Shown: piece after piece, positions 36,545 to 38,865 of the stretch | Layout: each line of letters starts with the position of its first letter | Numbering within the stretch: position 1 is the first letter of the stretch | NCBI GenBank assembly: GCA_027596075.1 | Contig: JADGJC010000358.1 | Location: 1-38,865, forward strand | Direction of reading: 5' to 3' | DNA: 38,865 nt | DNA from: Rhizophlyctis rosea | Lineage: Eukaryota > Chytridiomycota > Chytridiomycetes > Rhizophlyctidales > Rhizophlyctidaceae | The notes under the pieces: generated by a model | Database searches by the model: none | What the model saw: only the letters and a program-made list of their open reading frames with translations | Told to the model about the DNA's origin: nothing | Made by a program: the position numbers and the translations under genes

Positions 36545-37385
36545 CCATAACAAAGGAGCGGGGAGAAAAGGAGGTGCAGATCATCATGCCAAGGTGGCAA
36601 GCATCCCAAGACACACGAATCCATCCGCGCATCCTTCGAATCCAGGCAACTTGTTGTCTGCATTATCCTTCTTCACCACTGAGCCCTTTACCGTCCCCAC
36701 ATAACACCTGGTCATTCTGATACCGCAAAATCGGGGCATAACGCACAAGGGCCACTTCCAGACACCAATTGCCAAACCTTGTACACGCCTCTTTGTGTCT
36801 TGTGTCCCCTAATAAAGCGCAGTTCGCGAACGTGGTTCAGTTACTGCAAGCTTCCCACCACCCAATTTGCCGCACCGCCGTGTACATCCCCCCTTATTTG
36901 GAAACTCACTCCCGTAGACACATCCAATCACACCCCAACACAAACGGACAACCCAATCAACAAGATTGTTGCCATTACGCACTTTTCTTGATATGAATGC
37001 ATGCTTGGATTGGGACTGAGGGAACATCACCCATCTCCTAACACAAGCCCCAACACAACACAAGCAATCACACAAAGGGGACCCACACACGTCTTTATCC
37101 ATCTCGCTTCGTTGCCCTTGATTTCACATCCATCCTTTTGTCGGCAATCCGCAGCAAGAACCCTCACAGTTTCTGTTCGTTACATCCTGCTAGCACGTAT
37201 CCATAAGCACCGCCAAGAGGTCGGAACCCCTCCACCACCCATCCTTTCCCACCAATCCACCCTCTTCTCTCTGTCCACGTCGCCGTCACCTCCACCGTCG
37301 CCGCAGGACCTAATTATACCTTCTCCAAACCCCCCTCCATCCCCTCCCACAACTCCCAACCACGCAACCCGAATGCAAAACCGCC

Positions 37386-38865
37386 ATGTCCTACCCATCC
37401 TCAACACCCTCCACACAAGACCCCCGTCTGCGTCGCCCTTCCCTCCCGATTAACCGCCCTCACCAATCACAACACACATCGCACCTTACCAACCTGCAAA
37501 CCCTTCAATTCGCACGAATGCAAGCGCACGCAACAGCCATGACACTTAAATCCGTCAACGTCAACGTGAACTTGAATGGAATACCCATACCCATACCTCT
37601 TTCCTCTGCCACAGCAGCAATGATGGCTCCTCACAATCATCACCATCACTCGGCTTTGCACGCTAGAAGGAGGGTCTCATTCACCCCAATGCCAATGATG
37701 GAAGCCCCGCACCACCCACACCACCATACCATGCACTCTCACCATCACCAGCACCAACACCACCACTCCGCAGCCCCGCCAACAACAATCGCCTGCACAG
37801 ACCCGCACTGCCTCGCAACAGCTTCCACAAGCACAATGTGCACCCTCCCAAGCTGTCTCGCCGTCTCGCCGTCCCCACCTTCCCACACAGACTTGTCTAA
37901 CAGTTTCGACCGCGCCAACACCCACCACCACATCTCACAAATCCCTTCCGCACCCTATCCGTCACCTATGTCCCTCCCCGCCACATCGCCACTTCTCGAC
38001 CCTTCGCCCTTCGACGTTGCTGCCGCGGCGGGAGCCTTCCGGTTTGGGAGTTCGTTGGGGAGTTTGGGTGAAGCGAGTCCGACGCTTGCGGGTGCTTTGT
38101 TGGAGGAGGATGTTGGGTGTGCGTGGAATGGTGGTGTTGGTGATGTGGGTGGGGATGTGTTTATGATGGACGAGGACGTGAATTTCGGCGGTATCAGTAA
38201 TGGTGGTGGTGGTGGGGTTGGTGGGCATCATTTGAGCGAGGGGAGTGGGAATGTTGGAGGTGGGGATGCGATGGAGTTGGATTTGTCGAGTGGATTTGTA
38301 CCGACTTTGTTTGCGCCGTTGGAGGAGTTGAAGGAGGAGGTAAGAGTTACGGTGTCACCAAAACCGTTTAAGAGCACGCAGTAACTGATCATATCATCAT
38401 CCCGCAGCCAATGACCAACGCTCCATCCACGACACAAGACCTGTATGTCTCCCTCGCACCAATCAGCGAAGACGATCTCGTCCCGGACGACACGCTCTCA
38501 CCAGAAAACATATCCGCAATGCTGCAAGGATTAGATGTGGAAAATTCGACATCTGCCGCAGCCACAGCAGCCGAAAGCATAATGTCCTTCACGCCAGAAG
38601 TACATGAAACAAAGATCATACCACAAATACCTTCAACGACCATAACAACAACAACCACGAAACCTACCATAACCCCCATTATCACTACATCCCTCCTCCA
38701 ACTCCGTCACGCAAACGCACCAGCACCACCATCAACAACAGCAGCAGCACAACCAACTCCCGCTCGTACATCCTCACCGAAACCCGCGATCTCAATCATC
38801 ACCACCAACCTCGCTGCACCTCACCAACAACCGCAGCAAACTCCATCCTCCCTCGACACCGAAGC
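37386..38865 (+). CDS. His-rich low-complexity protein with RVSF motif (3' end cut by window edge)
   Basis: Not recognised. Exons 37386-38339 and 38408 to the edge, joined by a 68-nt GT-AG intron (phase 0) that skips an in-frame stop. The ATG follows ccgcc. The first 430 or so residues are disordered: Ser/Pro/Thr-rich with His clusters (84-87, 109-127), then Gly/acidic blocks ending in LEELKEE. ARRRVSFTP contains RVSF (96-99), the docking consensus for protein phosphatase 1. A paired Cys arrangement CTDPHCLA...CTLPSCLA (C137, C142, C152, C157) looks like a duplicated C-x4-C element that could bind metal. After the intron come acidic segments (SEDDLVPDD) and Thr/Ala/Pro-rich sequence. It resembles a transcriptional regulator or PP1-regulatory subunit in composition, but no DNA-binding domain is visible in the part seen. 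Confidence 0.8.

Larger units (their letters stand above)
29268..37385. other. Gene-poor region, about 8.1 kb
   Basis: Lies between two divergently transcribed genes. The longest frames (30613-31281 and 32493-33035, both minus) have no recognisable domain, poor amino-acid composition and no convincing splice partners. Identifiable content is a pair of diverged repeats near 32.1 and 33.5 kb, a GC-richer patch of short repeats around 32.35-32.9 kb, and an ATC microsatellite at 36491. It may contain decayed mobile elements, but no terminal repeats or transposase motifs are visible. The last few hundred bases should hold the promoter and 5' leader of the gene at 37386. Confidence 0.5.

Noticed and set aside
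36453..36704. Poly-Ser frame over the microsatellite
   Set aside because: A trinucleotide run is open in several frames on both strands; nothing else supports coding.

Overview
The window reads as nuclear DNA of a filamentous or zoosporic fungus. Genes are split by short GT-AG introns (41 to about 260 nt), start codons sit in good contexts, and the protein families are eukaryotic and largely fungal (Nte1-type phospholipase, SIZ/PIAS SUMO ligase, F-box proteins). An early-diverging fungus such as a chytrid is my best guess, but that is inference only. I rebuilt exon models by hand from splice signals and reading-frame continuity.

Layout. 1-2734 (-): a SIZ/PIAS SUMO E3 ligase running off the left edge. 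4102-8868 (-): NTE1 lysophospholipase (patatin/neuropathy target esterase). 9603-11518 (-): a cytochrome P450 of CYP7/CYP8-like type with an unusual I-helix. 11917 to about 19923 (-): a giant (about 2,465 residue) mostly disordered, internally repetitive protein with many acidic W/F-x-x-L/V motifs. 20549-22520 (+): a PUB-domain protein with a short hydrophobic hairpin and a further membrane segment, divergent from the giant gene. 25425-29267 (-): two tandem homologous F-box modules that an in-frame 84-nt intron appears to join into one gene. It ends in a chromodomain, and the first F-box carries a frame break. 29268-37385 is about 8 kb with no gene I can support, holding diverged repeats and a microsatellite. 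37386-38865 (+): start of a His-rich, low-complexity protein with an RVSF motif, running off the right edge.

A tRNA-like pol III unit (A box, B box, T7 terminator, terminal complementary arms) lies at 24685-24806 (-).

There is no operon logic. A loose theme is post-translational control and membranes: SUMO ligase, F-box adaptor, PUB (Cdc48/p97 docking) protein and ER phospholipase. Nothing in the sequence shows that they act together. The least ordinary items are the tandem F-box/chromodomain gene, the membrane-anchored PUB protein, the giant repeat protein and the pol III-like unit.
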